Shown here in pieces: positions 1 through 8,546 of a stretch of DNA of 64,000 nt. The first letter of the stretch is position 1; the number at the start of each line of letters is the position of its first letter. The DNA is from JAGVSR01 sp964458265 (GTDB lineage: Bacteria > Pseudomonadota > Alphaproteobacteria > Rhizobiales > Hyphomicrobiaceae), in NCBI GenBank assembly GCA_964458265.1, contig CAYWIF010000012.1, positions 22,049 to 86,048 of the forward strand. The letters are read 5' to 3'. The notes under the pieces are model-generated. The model worked only from the letters and a program-made list of their open reading frames with translations, made no database searches and was not told where the DNA came from. Made by a program: the position numbers and the translations under genes.

Positions 1-1
1 G

Positions 2-349
2 CTGCAGCACATGACCGATCTGGCTTCGCGCCAGCTCAAGGACGTGCTGGACGCCTATGCCTCGCGCAACGCCGACAGGGCCATGCAGGTGTGGCGGCAG
101 GACCAGAAGCTTGATGCCGTTTACAATTCGGTCTTTCGGGAACTGCTGACCTACATGATGGAAGATCCGCGCAACATCGGGCTTTGCACGCATCTCTTGT
201 TCGTGGCGAAAAACTTGGAGCGGATCGGCGATCACACGACGAACATCGCAGAGACCGTGACCTACATGACGCGGGGCGCTTTGCCTGAGGGCGAGCGGCC
301 CAAGGGCGACCTGACAAGTTCAACGCTATTATCTAGTCCAATCTCCTGA
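2..349 (+). CDS. phoU: Phosphate transport regulator PhoU, C-terminal part (5' end cut by window)
   Basis: PhoU links the Pst phosphate transporter to the PhoR-PhoB two-component system and damps the phosphate response when phosphate is plentiful. The frame is open to the left edge, so the first ATG at 11 is probably internal. The visible 115 or so residues are the second PhoU helical repeat, with the family signature around LERIGDHTTNIAE, the acidic metal-binding helix. The stop lies 26 bp before phoB, the usual pst-phoU-phoB order of alphaproteobacteria, so the two genes are probably co-transcribed. The last dozen residues (Ser/Thr/Leu-rich) look like an unconserved tail. Confidence 0.93.
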   Translation: MQHMTDLASRQLKDVLDAYASRNADRAMQVWRQDQKLDAVYNSVFRELLTYMMEDPRNIGLCTHLLFVAKNLERIGDHTTNIAETVTYMTRGALPEGERPKGDLTSSTLLSSPIS

Positions 350-375
350 CCAATCGACCGAGAGAACAATTACGA

Positions 376-1068
376 ATGCCGGCCAAGGTGCTGATCGTAG
401 AAGACGAGGATTCGCTCGTAACACTGCTCTCCTACAATCTGCAGGCAGAGGGCTATGGCGTCGTCCATACGCCGTCGGGTTCGGAAGCGATGATGCTCAT
501 CCAGGAGGAGCGGCCGGATCTCGTCATTCTGGATTGGATGTTGCCCGGGGTTGCCGGCATCGAAATCTGCCGTCAGATCCGGGTGCGGCCCGAGACGAAA
601 GCTCTTCCCGTCATCATGCTCACGGCGCGGGGTGAAGAAGGCGACCGTATTCGCGGTTTGCAAACCGGTGCCGACGACTATGTGGTCAAGCCGTTCTCGG
701 TTTCAGAGCTGGTTGCGCGCGTGAAGGCGTTGCTGCGGCGCGCGTCGCCCGAGCGGATCGCCGACGTGCTGGAAGGCAATGGGATCAAGCTCGACCGAGT
801 CGCTCACCGGGTGACGCGCTTCGGCCGCGAGGTGAACGTCGGTCCAACAGAATACCGGCTGCTGGAACAGTTCATGGAGAACATGGGCCGCGTGCTGAGC
901 CGCTCACAGCTCCTGGACGGCACGTGGGGCCGGGATTCGGACGTCGATGAGCGTACAGTCGACGTCCATGTCGGGCGGCTCCGCAAAGCCATCGTGCGTG
1001 GGATGGAGGCCGATCCCATTCGAACGGTGCGGGGTGCCGGGTACGTCTTCGACGACGACGTGGTTTAA
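376..1068 (+). CDS. phoB: Phosphate regulon response regulator PhoB
   Basis: OmpR/PhoB-type DNA-binding response regulator, 230 residues, the normal length. An N-terminal receiver domain (about 1-120) has the acidic pocket at residues 9-12, the phospho-acceptor Asp53 in LDWMLPG, and the conserved Lys in VKPF. A winged-helix DNA-binding domain fills about 130-228 (RTVDVHVGRLRKAI). It follows phoU directly, which settles PhoB among the OmpR-family members. Phosphorylated PhoB activates phosphate-scavenging genes at Pho boxes. Its TAA stop overlaps the stop of the convergent tetR gene by two bases, leaving no room for a separate terminator. Confidence 0.96.
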   Translation: MPAKVLIVEDEDSLVTLLSYNLQAEGYGVVHTPSGSEAMMLIQEERPDLVILDWMLPGVAGIEICRQIRVRPETKALPVIMLTARGEEGDRIRGLQTGADDYVVKPFSVSELVARVKALLRRASPERIADVLEGNGIKLDRVAHRVTRFGREVNVGPTEYRLLEQFMENMGRVLSRSQLLDGTWGRDSDVDERTVDVHVGRLRKAIVRGMEADPIRTVRGAGYVFDDDVV

Positions 1069-1766
1069 GCCGCGCGCCCACTGGCTTCGGACTCTCCGGC
1101 GGCGATCCCGCAGATGAAGGCGCCGACGGCATCCTCGAAGGCCTGATCGCTATTCAACGATCGAAAAGCCGGCAGGAGACGGGTCGTTGCCGGGAAGGCG
1201 TCGGCAGCAAGCGCTGCCATTTCCTCGTCTTCCGGACCTTCCAGCGGCTTCAGGAGTCCTTCGACTTCCGCCAACGCGAAGCCAAGCACGAAGGCGTAGA
1301 AGGATAGTCCGAGCCCCGCAGCGCGTTCCGCCGGCAACCCGGCATCGAGAAGCGCGCGATAGACGATTTCGCTTGAGACGTGATCGGCAACGCCGGTTGC
1401 GTGGAAGCGAAAATGCAGATGGAAGAGGCGGGGGTGGCGGTGGGCGAGGCGGCGGTATGCGACCGCGACGTTCTTCAGATCAATTCGCCAGTCGCCGGAA
1501 GGCCTTGGCAATTCAATCGAACCCAGCGCCCGGTCAGCGATCTGACGGAGCAATTCTTCTTTCGAACGAAAGTGGTGGAGGACCGTCATCGGATCGATCC
1601 CCATTGCGGCGCCGACTTTGCGCACCGAAAAGCCGTCTTCGCCGGCCTCGTCGAGCAAGGCGAATGCCGTTTCCAGGATCGCGGAGCGGTCCAGGCCACG
1701 GGGCGTACGGGAACGGGGTTTGGGTTTTCTCACGCGAGCTCTTGACACTTCTACGGCGTAGATCAT
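1065..1766 (-). CDS. TetR/AcrR-family transcriptional regulator, likely local repressor of the polyamine operon
   Basis: 233 residues. An N-terminal helix-turn-helix domain (about residues 25-75, with FSVRKVGAAMGIDPMTVLHHF as the HTH, cited in part) is followed by a helical ligand-binding domain resembling the TetR C-terminal family that includes TetR itself. The N-terminus is basic (RKPKPRSRTPR). The gene is divergent from the nine-gene catabolic operon starting at 2092, so control of that operon is the natural inference; the ligand is unknown. A 13-bp palindrome covers its first codons (1750-1762). The true start could be a GTG a few codons downstream, which would free the operator. Its 3' end is convergent with phoB. 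Confidence 0.85.
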   Translation of the reverse strand: MIYAVEVSRARVRKPKPRSRTPRGLDRSAILETAFALLDEAGEDGFSVRKVGAAMGIDPMTVLHHFRSKEELLRQIADRALGSIELPRPSGDWRIDLKNVAVAYRRLAHRHPRLFHLHFRFHATGVADHVSSEIVYRALLDAGLPAERAAGLGLSFYAFVLGFALAEVEGLLKPLEGPEDEEMAALAADAFPATTRLLPAFRSLNSDQAFEDAVGAFICGIAAGESEASGRAA

Positions 1767-1769
1767 AAC
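1742..1769 (+). promoter_or_regulatory. Candidate promoter with TetR operator in its spacer
   Basis: A perfect -35 box TTGACA (1742-1747) is followed after 16 bp by CATAAC (1764-1769), a 4/6 match to the -10 box. The spacer contains the 13-bp odd palindrome TCTACGGCGTAGA (1750-1762). A repressor bound there would block RNA polymerase reading toward the operon at 2092. This is seen in sequence; the regulator assignment is inferred from the adjacent divergent tetR gene. Confidence 0.5.
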
Positions 1770-1786
1770 GTGTGGGTTATCGCGGC

Positions 1787-2091
1787 GGGTTTGTAAACCC
1801 CCTTCGTCGCGCCGCGCGGTCCTGTTGCAAGGTCTGCCGGAGGGACGCCTGCCGGCGAATGCGATTTGGCTGTTCCGCGCCCAAGGCGCGGTGTGAACGA
1901 GGGAGGAGCGAGACCGTTATGACGCGCGCGCACCGCCCTTCGGCCATTGCCAATTTTTTTGACCGCCGCACGCAGAAGAATGAACTTCTGCGGCTTTGCG
2001 CGCGCGTCGGCTTTACGCCCCCGGGAGATCTCCAGCCCTGATCGAACGAGATCCCACGGGGGATCGTGCTTTAGCTGGAGACGAAGCCTAA
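1787..2091 (+). promoter_or_regulatory. Structured 5' leader of the polyamine operon; helix covers the first ribosome binding site
   Basis: The 325 bp between tetR and the first operon gene holds no convincing gene. It has three stem-loop groups: an inverted repeat GGGTTT/AAACCC (1787-1800); an 8-bp stem CGCAGAAG/CTTCTGCG with loop AATGAA (1971-1992); and an 8-bp stem TCTCCAGC (2029-2036) pairing with GCTGGAGA (2074-2081), enclosing a second stem GATCCC/GGGATC (2050-2065). The outer helix contains the Shine-Dalgarno GGAG (2077-2080) for the start at 2092. Translation of the first gene could therefore depend on opening this helix. The function is inferred; no known riboswitch class was recognised. 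Confidence 0.4.
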
Positions 2092-3474
2092 ATGTCCAAC
2101 AAGTATCCTACGGCCCAGCTGCAAGAGCTGGATGCGCGCCATCATCTGCATCCCTTCTCGAACCACAAGTCGCTGAGGGCCGCTGGAGCTCGCGTCATCG
2201 TCGGCGGGGAAGGCGCGCACTTCATCGACAGCGAAGGCAAGCGCGTGCTCGACGGCATGTCGGGCCTGTGGACCACAAATGTCGGCTATGGCCGCGAAGA
2301 GTTGGCCAAGGCCGCCTACGAGCAGCTGCTCGAATTGCCCTATTACAATACGTTCTTCCAGACGACGCACCCCCGCGTGGTGGAATTGTCGGCAAAGCTC
2401 GCGGAGATCGCTCCGGCCGGGATTGCGCAGGTCTTTTACGGTTCGTCGGGATCGGAATCAAACGACACCGCCGTGCGGATGATCCGGCACTACTGGGTCA
2501 TCAAGGGCGAACCCAAGCGGCGCATCATTATCAGCCGGCGCAATGCCTATCACGGCTCGACGATCACAGCGGCCTCGATGGGCGGCATGGCGCTGATGCA
2601 CTCACAGCTCTATCCCGCGTACGAGGGTTTTCGTCACGTCATGGAGCCCTACTGGTACGGCAACGCCGAAGAGGGCGAGACACCGGAGGCGTTCGGTCTG
2701 CGGGCGGCAAAGGCAGTGGAAGACGAAATCCTGGCCGCCGGACCTGAGAACGTCGCCGCATTTGTCGGTGAACCCATCATGGGCGCGGGCGGACTTAAGA
2801 TTCCGCCGTCGACGTACTGGCCAGCCGTGCAGAAGATCGTCGACAAGTACGGCATTCTCTTCTTGCACGACGAGGTCATCACCGGGTTTGGCCGCACGGG
2901 CAAATGGTTCGGCGCCGAGTTCTACGGCACGCGGCCCGATCTGGTGACGTTCGCGAAGGCCGCGACATCGGGATACGTTCCGCTCTCGGGACTTCTCGTC
3001 GGCGACCGCGTGGCGAGGGCCTTCGCCGAGCACGACGACGAATTCTATCACGGCTACACCTACGCCGGGCATCCGGTCGCCTGTGCGGTGGCCCTGAAGA
3101 ATATCGAAATCATGCAACGCGAGCGGCTTGTGGAGAAGGTGAATGAGTTCACCGGACCGGCGCTTGCCCGCATGCTCGGGAAGTTCAAGGACCATCCGCT
3201 GGTCGGCGAGGTGCGGTCCGTCGGCATGCTGGGCGCGATTGAACTCGTCGCTAACAGGCGTACGCGCGGCCGCTTTGTCGATGCGGGCCGCGTGGGCACG
3301 ATCTGCCGCAATCACTTTTCGCGCGAGGGATTCATCATGCGCGCCATCGGCGACACGATGGTGACGGCGCCGCCGCTTATCTTCAACCAGGAACATTTCG
3401 ACGAGGCCGAGCGCGTGATCGCCAAGGTTCTGGACCTGACACTGGCCGATGTCGCCGGAGAGATTGCAGCATGA
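2092..3474 (+). CDS. Class III aminotransferase, putrescine/omega-amine-pyruvate type (SpuC-like)
   Basis: 460 residues, full length for PLP-dependent class III (fold type I) aminotransferases. The phosphate-binding YGSSGSESND lies near residue 117-126, the Asp of LHDEVITGFGRTG binds the PLP ring nitrogen, and the Schiff-base lysine is Lys289 in TFAKAATSGY. The N-terminal HHLHPFSNHKSL and the GLWTTNVGYG segment resemble putrescine- or gamma-glutamylputrescine-pyruvate aminotransferases (SpuC, PatA-like). It leads an operon whose next genes are PuuD- and PuuA-like, so an amine-to-aldehyde transamination in polyamine breakdown is likely, perhaps replacing the absent PuuB oxidase. The 3' end overlaps the next gene by ATGA. 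Confidence 0.9.
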   Translation: MSNKYPTAQLQELDARHHLHPFSNHKSLRAAGARVIVGGEGAHFIDSEGKRVLDGMSGLWTTNVGYGREELAKAAYEQLLELPYYNTFFQTTHPRVVELSAKLAEIAPAGIAQVFYGSSGSESNDTAVRMIRHYWVIKGEPKRRIIISRRNAYHGSTITAASMGGMALMHSQLYPAYEGFRHVMEPYWYGNAEEGETPEAFGLRAAKAVEDEILAAGPENVAAFVGEPIMGAGGLKIPPSTYWPAVQKIVDKYGILFLHDEVITGFGRTGKWFGAEFYGTRPDLVTFAKAATSGYVPLSGLLVGDRVARAFAEHDDEFYHGYTYAGHPVACAVALKNIEIMQRERLVEKVNEFTGPALARMLGKFKDHPLVGEVRSVGMLGAIELVANRRTRGRFVDAGRVGTICRNHFSREGFIMRAIGDTMVTAPPLIFNQEHFDEAERVIAKVLDLTLADVAGEIAA

Positions 3475-4208
3475 GCCGGCCTATCGTCGTCATTCCATGC
3501 TGCACGAAGAGCATCGAGGGCTACGTCTTCGATGCCGTCAGCCGGAAATACTCGGCCGCGGTGGCCGAGGTGGCGCAATGCCAGCCCTTGCTCATTCCGC
3601 TCGATGCCGCGCTCGTCGACATCGGCGCGGTGCTCGACGTTGCGGACGGTATTCTGTTTTCTGGCAGTCCTTCGAACATAGCGCCCAATCATTACAGCGA
3701 GGAAGATCCGGTGCTGCCGGATTCTCTCGATCCGGCACGTGATGCGGTGACGCTGCCGCTCATTCGCACGGCCGTTGAACGCAAAATCCCCATGATGGCG
3801 ATCTGCCGGGGTTTCCAGGAACTCAACGTGGCGCTTGGGGGCACGCTGCACCAGGCGGTCCATACGCAGAGCGGCAAGCACGACCACCGCGAACGCAAGG
3901 AAGCGCCGCTGGAGCAGCGGTGGGGGCCCGTGCATGCGCTCAATCTCACCGGCCGGCTGCGTGAGTGGATCGGCGAGGACGAGATCATGGTCAACTCGCT
4001 GCACGGCCAAGGGCTCAAGGACCTTGCACCCGTGTTGACGCCCGAAGCGTTCGCGGCCGACGGGCTCGTGGAAGCTGTTCGCGGCCCGGACGAACATCCC
4101 TTCTGTGTCGGCGTGCAATGGCATCCCGAGTGGCGTGCCGCCGAGAACCCCGTATCCGTCAAGCTGTTCCGCCGTTTCGGCCGCGCAGCAGGAGCTGAGC
4201 TGACATGA
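3471..4208 (+). CDS. puuD: Gamma-glutamyl-gamma-aminobutyrate hydrolase family protein (PuuD-like)
   Basis: Class I glutamine-amidotransferase-like peptidase of the C26 family, 245 residues. The nucleophile Cys112 sits in MAICRGFQELN and the His/Glu pair in GVQWHPEW near residue 204, so the catalytic triad is complete. In the Puu pathway PuuD hydrolyses gamma-glutamyl-GABA to glutamate and GABA. It overlaps the genes on both sides by 4 bp (ATGA), indicating translational coupling with the upstream aminotransferase and the downstream glutamine synthetase-like ligase that makes gamma-glutamyl substrates. Family members also act on other gamma-glutamyl amides, so the exact substrate is inferred from context. 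Confidence 0.9.
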   Translation: MSRPIVVIPCCTKSIEGYVFDAVSRKYSAAVAEVAQCQPLLIPLDAALVDIGAVLDVADGILFSGSPSNIAPNHYSEEDPVLPDSLDPARDAVTLPLIRTAVERKIPMMAICRGFQELNVALGGTLHQAVHTQSGKHDHRERKEAPLEQRWGPVHALNLTGRLREWIGEDEIMVNSLHGQGLKDLAPVLTPEAFAADGLVEAVRGPDEHPFCVGVQWHPEWRAAENPVSVKLFRRFGRAAGAELT

Positions 4209-5557
4209 CCGAGACGTATCTGACGACCGAGCAGGCGAAGGACTTTCTCGCCAAATATCCGACCGTGCAGTGGATCGATGTATTCATGCACGATCTCAAT
4301 GGCATTCCACGCGGCAAGCGTATCCGGTCGTGCGATCTACTTGGTTTCGCGGACAAGGGTTTCATGGTCCCCTCAACCTGCTACATCATGGATATGCGCG
4401 GATCGTGCGTCGAGGAGACGGGCCGGCTGTGGGAGACCGGCGATCCGGACCTGCAATTCAAGATCCTCAGCGAAACACTTGCCCCCGTCGCCGTTGACGG
4501 TACGACGCATGCTCAGGCCGTTATGGTGCCTGTCGAAGACGACGGCGGCCTCGATCCGCGGCGCATCCTGCAGCGCCAGTCGGTGGCGCTCGGCAAGATG
4601 GGCTTCGAGCCGGTCACGGCAGTGGAACTTGAGTTTTACGTCAGCGCCAGCTCGAAGAACGGCGTGTTCGAACTTAAGACCCCGTGTGGCCTTGTCGACA
4701 ACCCGGATTGGCAGCAGCTTTATCAGTTCGAGGAACTGGACTGCGTCCAACCCTTCATCGACGACATCTATCGCATTGCCGAAGCGCAGGGTCTTCCAGT
4801 CGATGCGGTCTTGCAGGAGGCGGGGCCCGGCCAATTCGAAATCAACCTGAAGCACAAAAAGGACGCCGCCAGCTCGGCACTCGACGGGCTCCTGCTGAAG
4901 CGCGCGGTCAAGGCGGCGGCGCGGGCACACAAAATGGACGCGACCTTCATGGCCAAGCCCCACCACGACTGGTCGGGGTCGGGCATGCACATTCATGTGT
5001 CGCTGGTCGACAAGAACGGAAAGAACGTTTTTGCCGGTGATCCCATTTCTCCCCTCTTCCGCAATGCGCTCGGCGGTCTGCGAGCGACGATGGGCGAGTT
5101 CATGGCTATCTGGGCGCAGTCGGCCAATGCGTACCGGCGCTATCAGCCGAAGTCTTATGTGCCCATGGCAGCGCACTGGGGCTTTAACAACCGCACCGCG
5201 TCCTTGCGCGTGCTGAATACGTCCGCGAATGCCACGCGCGTCGAGCACCGTATCGCCGGCTCGGATGCCAATCCCTACTTGGTGCTCGCCGCAGTACTGG
5301 GCGGCATTCACCACGGCATCGTCAACAAGCTCGATCCCGGTCCCGCCGCCGAAGGCAACTGCGACGGCTCCAACGCGCCGAAGGTGCCGACGGCGTGGGT
5401 CAACGCACTTGCCGAATTCCGCGAGTCGCGCGTCGTGACGGAAACGCTCGGTGCGATCTTCCAGAAGACCTATGCCGAGATGAAAGACACGGAGCGGCGC
5501 GATTTCGAGCGTGTCGTGACGGCGCTCGATCACCAATGGTATGCCCGCGTGGCGTGA
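4205..5557 (+). CDS. puuA: Glutamine synthetase family protein, probable gamma-glutamylpolyamine synthetase (PuuA/GlnA-like)
   Basis: 450 residues with the glutamine synthetase fold: N-terminal beta-grasp (about 15-110) and catalytic domain with VELEFYV, GPGQFEIN and the ATP/metal-site GSGMHIHVSL. It differs from the canonical GlnA encoded at 25129: the adenylylation-site motif NLYDLPP is absent and the length is shorter. This fits the PuuA/GlnA3-type ligases that join glutamate to putrescine or other amines using ATP. It is coupled by a 4-bp overlap to the PuuD-like hydrolase, which would remove the glutamyl group later. Amine specificity cannot be read from sequence. Confidence 0.88.
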   Translation: MTETYLTTEQAKDFLAKYPTVQWIDVFMHDLNGIPRGKRIRSCDLLGFADKGFMVPSTCYIMDMRGSCVEETGRLWETGDPDLQFKILSETLAPVAVDGTTHAQAVMVPVEDDGGLDPRRILQRQSVALGKMGFEPVTAVELEFYVSASSKNGVFELKTPCGLVDNPDWQQLYQFEELDCVQPFIDDIYRIAEAQGLPVDAVLQEAGPGQFEINLKHKKDAASSALDGLLLKRAVKAAARAHKMDATFMAKPHHDWSGSGMHIHVSLVDKNGKNVFAGDPISPLFRNALGGLRATMGEFMAIWAQSANAYRRYQPKSYVPMAAHWGFNNRTASLRVLNTSANATRVEHRIAGSDANPYLVLAAVLGGIHHGIVNKLDPGPAAEGNCDGSNAPKVPTAWVNALAEFRESRVVTETLGAIFQKTYAEMKDTERRDFERVVTALDHQWYARVA

Positions 5558-5569
5558 GGATAAAGCGAC

Positions 5570-7060
5570 ATGACTTCGCTGGCCCATTTCGAAGCGCTCG
5601 CCGGACGCATTGCGATCCCTTCGCATGCGGTGATCGACGGCAAAACCGTGCCCGCGCAGTCCGGCAAGACGTTTGCGAACGTCAGCCCGCGGAACGGGGC
5701 GATCATCAACAAGGTCGCGGAACTGGATGCGGGCGACGTCGATGCGGCGGTCGCGGCCGCGCGGCGTGCATTCGATGACGGCACATGGCGAAAACTGCAC
5801 TACCGCCAGAAGAAGAAAATCCTGTTCAAGTTCGCCGACCTGATGGAGCGGGACGCGGAGCAGCTGGCGCTGTTGGAAAGCCTGGATGTCGGCAAGCCCA
5901 TCAAGGACGCTCTTGCCGTCGACATTCCCGGTTCGATCAAAACTCTGCGGTATTACGCGGAGGCGCTCGACAAGGTCTACGGCGAGGTGGGTCCGGAGAC
6001 GACCGACCGGATTTCCTTCGCGGTGCACGAGCCGCTCGGCGTCATTGGCGTGATCGTGCCGTGGAACTTCCCTTTGCTCATGGCGATGTGGAAGGTGGGA
6101 CCCGCGCTGGCGATGGGCAATTCCATCGTGCTGAAGCCGGCAGAGCAATCGCCGTTGACCGCGCTCAAGATGGGCGAACTGGCCCTCGAAGCCGGACTGC
6201 CGCCGGGTGTCCTCAACATCGTGCCGGGCTTCGGTGCGACGGCCGGCAAGGCGCTCGCGTTGCATATGGACGTGGATATGATCGCCTTCACCGGATCGGG
6301 TCCGGTCGGCAAGCTGCTGATGCAGTACTCGGGGCAATCCAACCTGAAGCGCGTGTCGCTGGAGCTGGGCGGGAAGTCGCCGCAGATCGTGTTCGCGGAT
6401 TGTCCAGACATGAATGCTGCGGCGGTCAGCGCGGCGTGGGGCGTGTTCTTCAATCAGGGCGAGGTGTGCACGGCGGCATCGCGGCTTCTCGTGCAGGAGG
6501 CGATTGCCGACGAGTTCACCGACAAGCTTCTGAAGGTTGCCAAGAAGATCGTGCCTGGCGACCCGCTCAATCCCACCACGACGTTCGGCTCGATGGTGAG
6601 CGAAGAGCAGATGAAGACGGCGCTGCGCTACATCGGTACCGCGACGTCCGAGGGCAACACGCTGCGCCTGGGCGGCAACCGCGCGCGCGAGGACAGCGGC
6701 GGTTTCTACGTGGAGCCGACCGTGTTCGATGCGGTGCAGCCGACGCATACGCTGGCGAAGGAAGAAGTGTTCGGGCCGGTGTTGGCGGTGACACGATTCA
6801 AAACGCCGGAAGAAGCCATCAGAATCGCCAACGGTACGATCTACGGACTGGCCGCCGGGCTATGGACCCGCGACGTGTCTCTCGCCCATCGCGCGGCGCG
6901 GGACTTGAAGGCCGGACTTGTCTGGGTCAACGGCTGGGACGCCTGCGACATCACGATGCCATTCGGCGGATTCAAACAGTCGGGCTTCGGCCGCGATCGT
7001 TCGATGCACGCTCTGCACAAATACGCCGATCTCAAAGCCATCTCGATTACACTGCGCTGA
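5570..7060 (+). CDS. puuC: Aldehyde dehydrogenase, PuuC-like
   Basis: NAD(P)-dependent aldehyde dehydrogenase, 496 residues. The cofactor-binding PWNFPLLMAMWK, FTGSGPVG, general-base Glu265 in LELGGKSP and nucleophile Cys300 in GEVCTAASR are all present, as is the C-terminal PFGGFKQSGFGRD. Its place 12 bp after the PuuA-like gene suggests oxidation of gamma-glutamyl-gamma-aminobutyraldehyde (the PuuC step), although this family accepts many aldehydes including 3-aminopropanal and betaine aldehyde. It is followed 14 bp later by a second, different ALDH (GabD). Confidence 0.9.
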   Translation: MTSLAHFEALAGRIAIPSHAVIDGKTVPAQSGKTFANVSPRNGAIINKVAELDAGDVDAAVAAARRAFDDGTWRKLHYRQKKKILFKFADLMERDAEQLALLESLDVGKPIKDALAVDIPGSIKTLRYYAEALDKVYGEVGPETTDRISFAVHEPLGVIGVIVPWNFPLLMAMWKVGPALAMGNSIVLKPAEQSPLTALKMGELALEAGLPPGVLNIVPGFGATAGKALALHMDVDMIAFTGSGPVGKLLMQYSGQSNLKRVSLELGGKSPQIVFADCPDMNAAAVSAAWGVFFNQGEVCTAASRLLVQEAIADEFTDKLLKVAKKIVPGDPLNPTTTFGSMVSEEQMKTALRYIGTATSEGNTLRLGGNRAREDSGGFYVEPTVFDAVQPTHTLAKEEVFGPVLAVTRFKTPEEAIRIANGTIYGLAAGLWTRDVSLAHRAARDLKAGLVWVNGWDACDITMPFGGFKQSGFGRDRSMHALHKYADLKAISITLR

Positions 7061-7074
7061 CGGAGACACGACCC

Positions 7075-8520
7075 ATGGATATGACGCCCGACGATTTTCC
7101 GACTTCCGCCTATATCGGCGGGGAGTGGGTGACGTCGAAGGACCGGTTTGCGGTCGTCAATCCAGCGACTGGTCTCGTGATCGCCAGCGTTCCGGATCTG
7201 ACGGCGGCGGACGCACGCCGCGCCATCGATGCGGCAAGCGCCGCGTTGCCCGCATGGTCGGCAAAGACAGCGAAAGACCGCGCGGCAGTACTGCGGCGCT
7301 GGAACGAACTGATCCTGGCTGAAGCGGAACCACTGGCGCAATTGATGACGGCCGAGCAGGGCAAGCCGCTTGCTGAATCGCGCGGCGAAGTTGCATACGG
7401 CGCGTCTTTTGTCGAATGGTTCGCCGAGGAAGGAAAGCGCGCTTATGGCCGGACGATCCCGACGACGGCGGCCAGCAAGCGCTATGTGACGATCAAGCAG
7501 CCCATCGGGGTCGTGGCGGCGATCACGCCGTGGAATTTTCCGATCGCGATGATTACGCGCAAGGTGGCGCCAGCGCTGGCGGCGGGATGCACGATCATTG
7601 TGAAACCGGCGGAAGATACCCCGTTGTGCGCGTTGGCGCTGGCGAAGCTTGCCGAGAAGGCCGGTTTGCCAGAGGGCGTTCTCAACGTCGTGACGACCCG
7701 CAATGCGCGGGGCGTCGGCGAAGTGCTGTGCGCCGACAGCCGGGTGCGTAAGCTGACGTTCACAGGCTCGACGGAAGTTGGGAAAGTCCTCTACCGGCAG
7801 TGTGCCGATACGGTCAAGAAGCTGACGCTGGAACTTGGCGGCAACGCGCCCCTGATCGTATTCGACGACGCCGATCTCGATCAGGCGGTGGCCGGTGCGA
7901 TGGCGTCCAAGTACCGCAACGCCGGGCAGACGTGTGTGTGCGCGAACCGCATTCTCGTGCAGGCGGGCATCTACGACCGCTTTGCCGATGCGCTCGCGAA
8001 AGCAGCCCAGTCTCTCATCATCGGACCCGGCACGGGCCAGGGCGTCAACCTCGGACCGCTCATCAATGCCGAGGCCATCGCCAAGGTGGAAAGCCTTATG
8101 GCGGACGCGGTCAAAAGGGGCGGCACAGTCAAGACGGGCGGGGCGAAGGATGCAGCCGGTTCGCTGTTCTACAAGCCGACCGTGTTGACCGGCGTGACGG
8201 CGGACATGGACATCGTCGGCCAGGAGATTTTTGGACCGGTGGCGGCGCTCATCAAGTTCGAAACGGACGATGAGGCCATTGCGTTGGCCAACAGCACGCC
8301 CTTCGGTCTGGCCGCCTACCTCTTCAGCCAGAACATTTCGCGCGCCTGGAAGACGGCAGAGAAATTGGAGGCAGGCATGGTGGGCGTCAACGAAGGGATA
8401 TTCTCGAACGAAGTTGTCCCGTTCGGCGGCGTAAAGGAATCCGGGCTTGGGCGCGAAGGCGCTGCTGAAGGGCTCGACGAGTACCTGGAAACGAAATTCA
8501 TCTGCTTGGGCGGCATCTAG
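7075..8520 (+). CDS. gabD: Succinate-semialdehyde dehydrogenase (NAD(P)+)
   Basis: 481 residues from ATG 7075. The reading frame stays open far upstream through puuC, but the conserved N-terminus (SAYIGGEWV) begins only here. General-base Glu253 (LELGGNAPLIVF), nucleophile Cys287 in QTCVCANR with the second cysteine two residues on that is typical of bacterial GabD, and the C-terminal PFGGVKESGLGREG are present. GabD oxidises succinate semialdehyde to succinate, finishing GABA breakdown; related enzymes also oxidise glutarate semialdehyde from 5-aminovalerate. gabT lies two genes downstream. Confidence 0.94.
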   Translation: MDMTPDDFPTSAYIGGEWVTSKDRFAVVNPATGLVIASVPDLTAADARRAIDAASAALPAWSAKTAKDRAAVLRRWNELILAEAEPLAQLMTAEQGKPLAESRGEVAYGASFVEWFAEEGKRAYGRTIPTTAASKRYVTIKQPIGVVAAITPWNFPIAMITRKVAPALAAGCTIIVKPAEDTPLCALALAKLAEKAGLPEGVLNVVTTRNARGVGEVLCADSRVRKLTFTGSTEVGKVLYRQCADTVKKLTLELGGNAPLIVFDDADLDQAVAGAMASKYRNAGQTCVCANRILVQAGIYDRFADALAKAAQSLIIGPGTGQGVNLGPLINAEAIAKVESLMADAVKRGGTVKTGGAKDAAGSLFYKPTVLTGVTADMDIVGQEIFGPVAALIKFETDDEAIALANSTPFGLAAYLFSQNISRAWKTAEKLEAGMVGVNEGIFSNEVVPFGGVKESGLGREGAAEGLDEYLETKFICLGGI

Positions 8521-8546
8521 CCGGTAACCGAAGAAAGGTCGCGGCG

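Noticed and set aside
1772..2041. An 89-codon frame in the operon leader
   Set aside because: Cys/Arg-rich, no recognised family or good ribosome binding site, and it runs through predicted RNA stems.
4373..6748. A 791-codon open frame on the minus strand
   Set aside because: It runs opposite to puuA and puuC, which show strong family motifs; high-GC genes often leave long open frames on the other strand. Its composition (Arg/His-rich) is not protein-like.
5785..7074. A 5' extension of gabD reaching into puuC
   Set aside because: The frame is open but the conserved GabD N-terminus starts at 7075, and puuC occupies the other frame with full homology.
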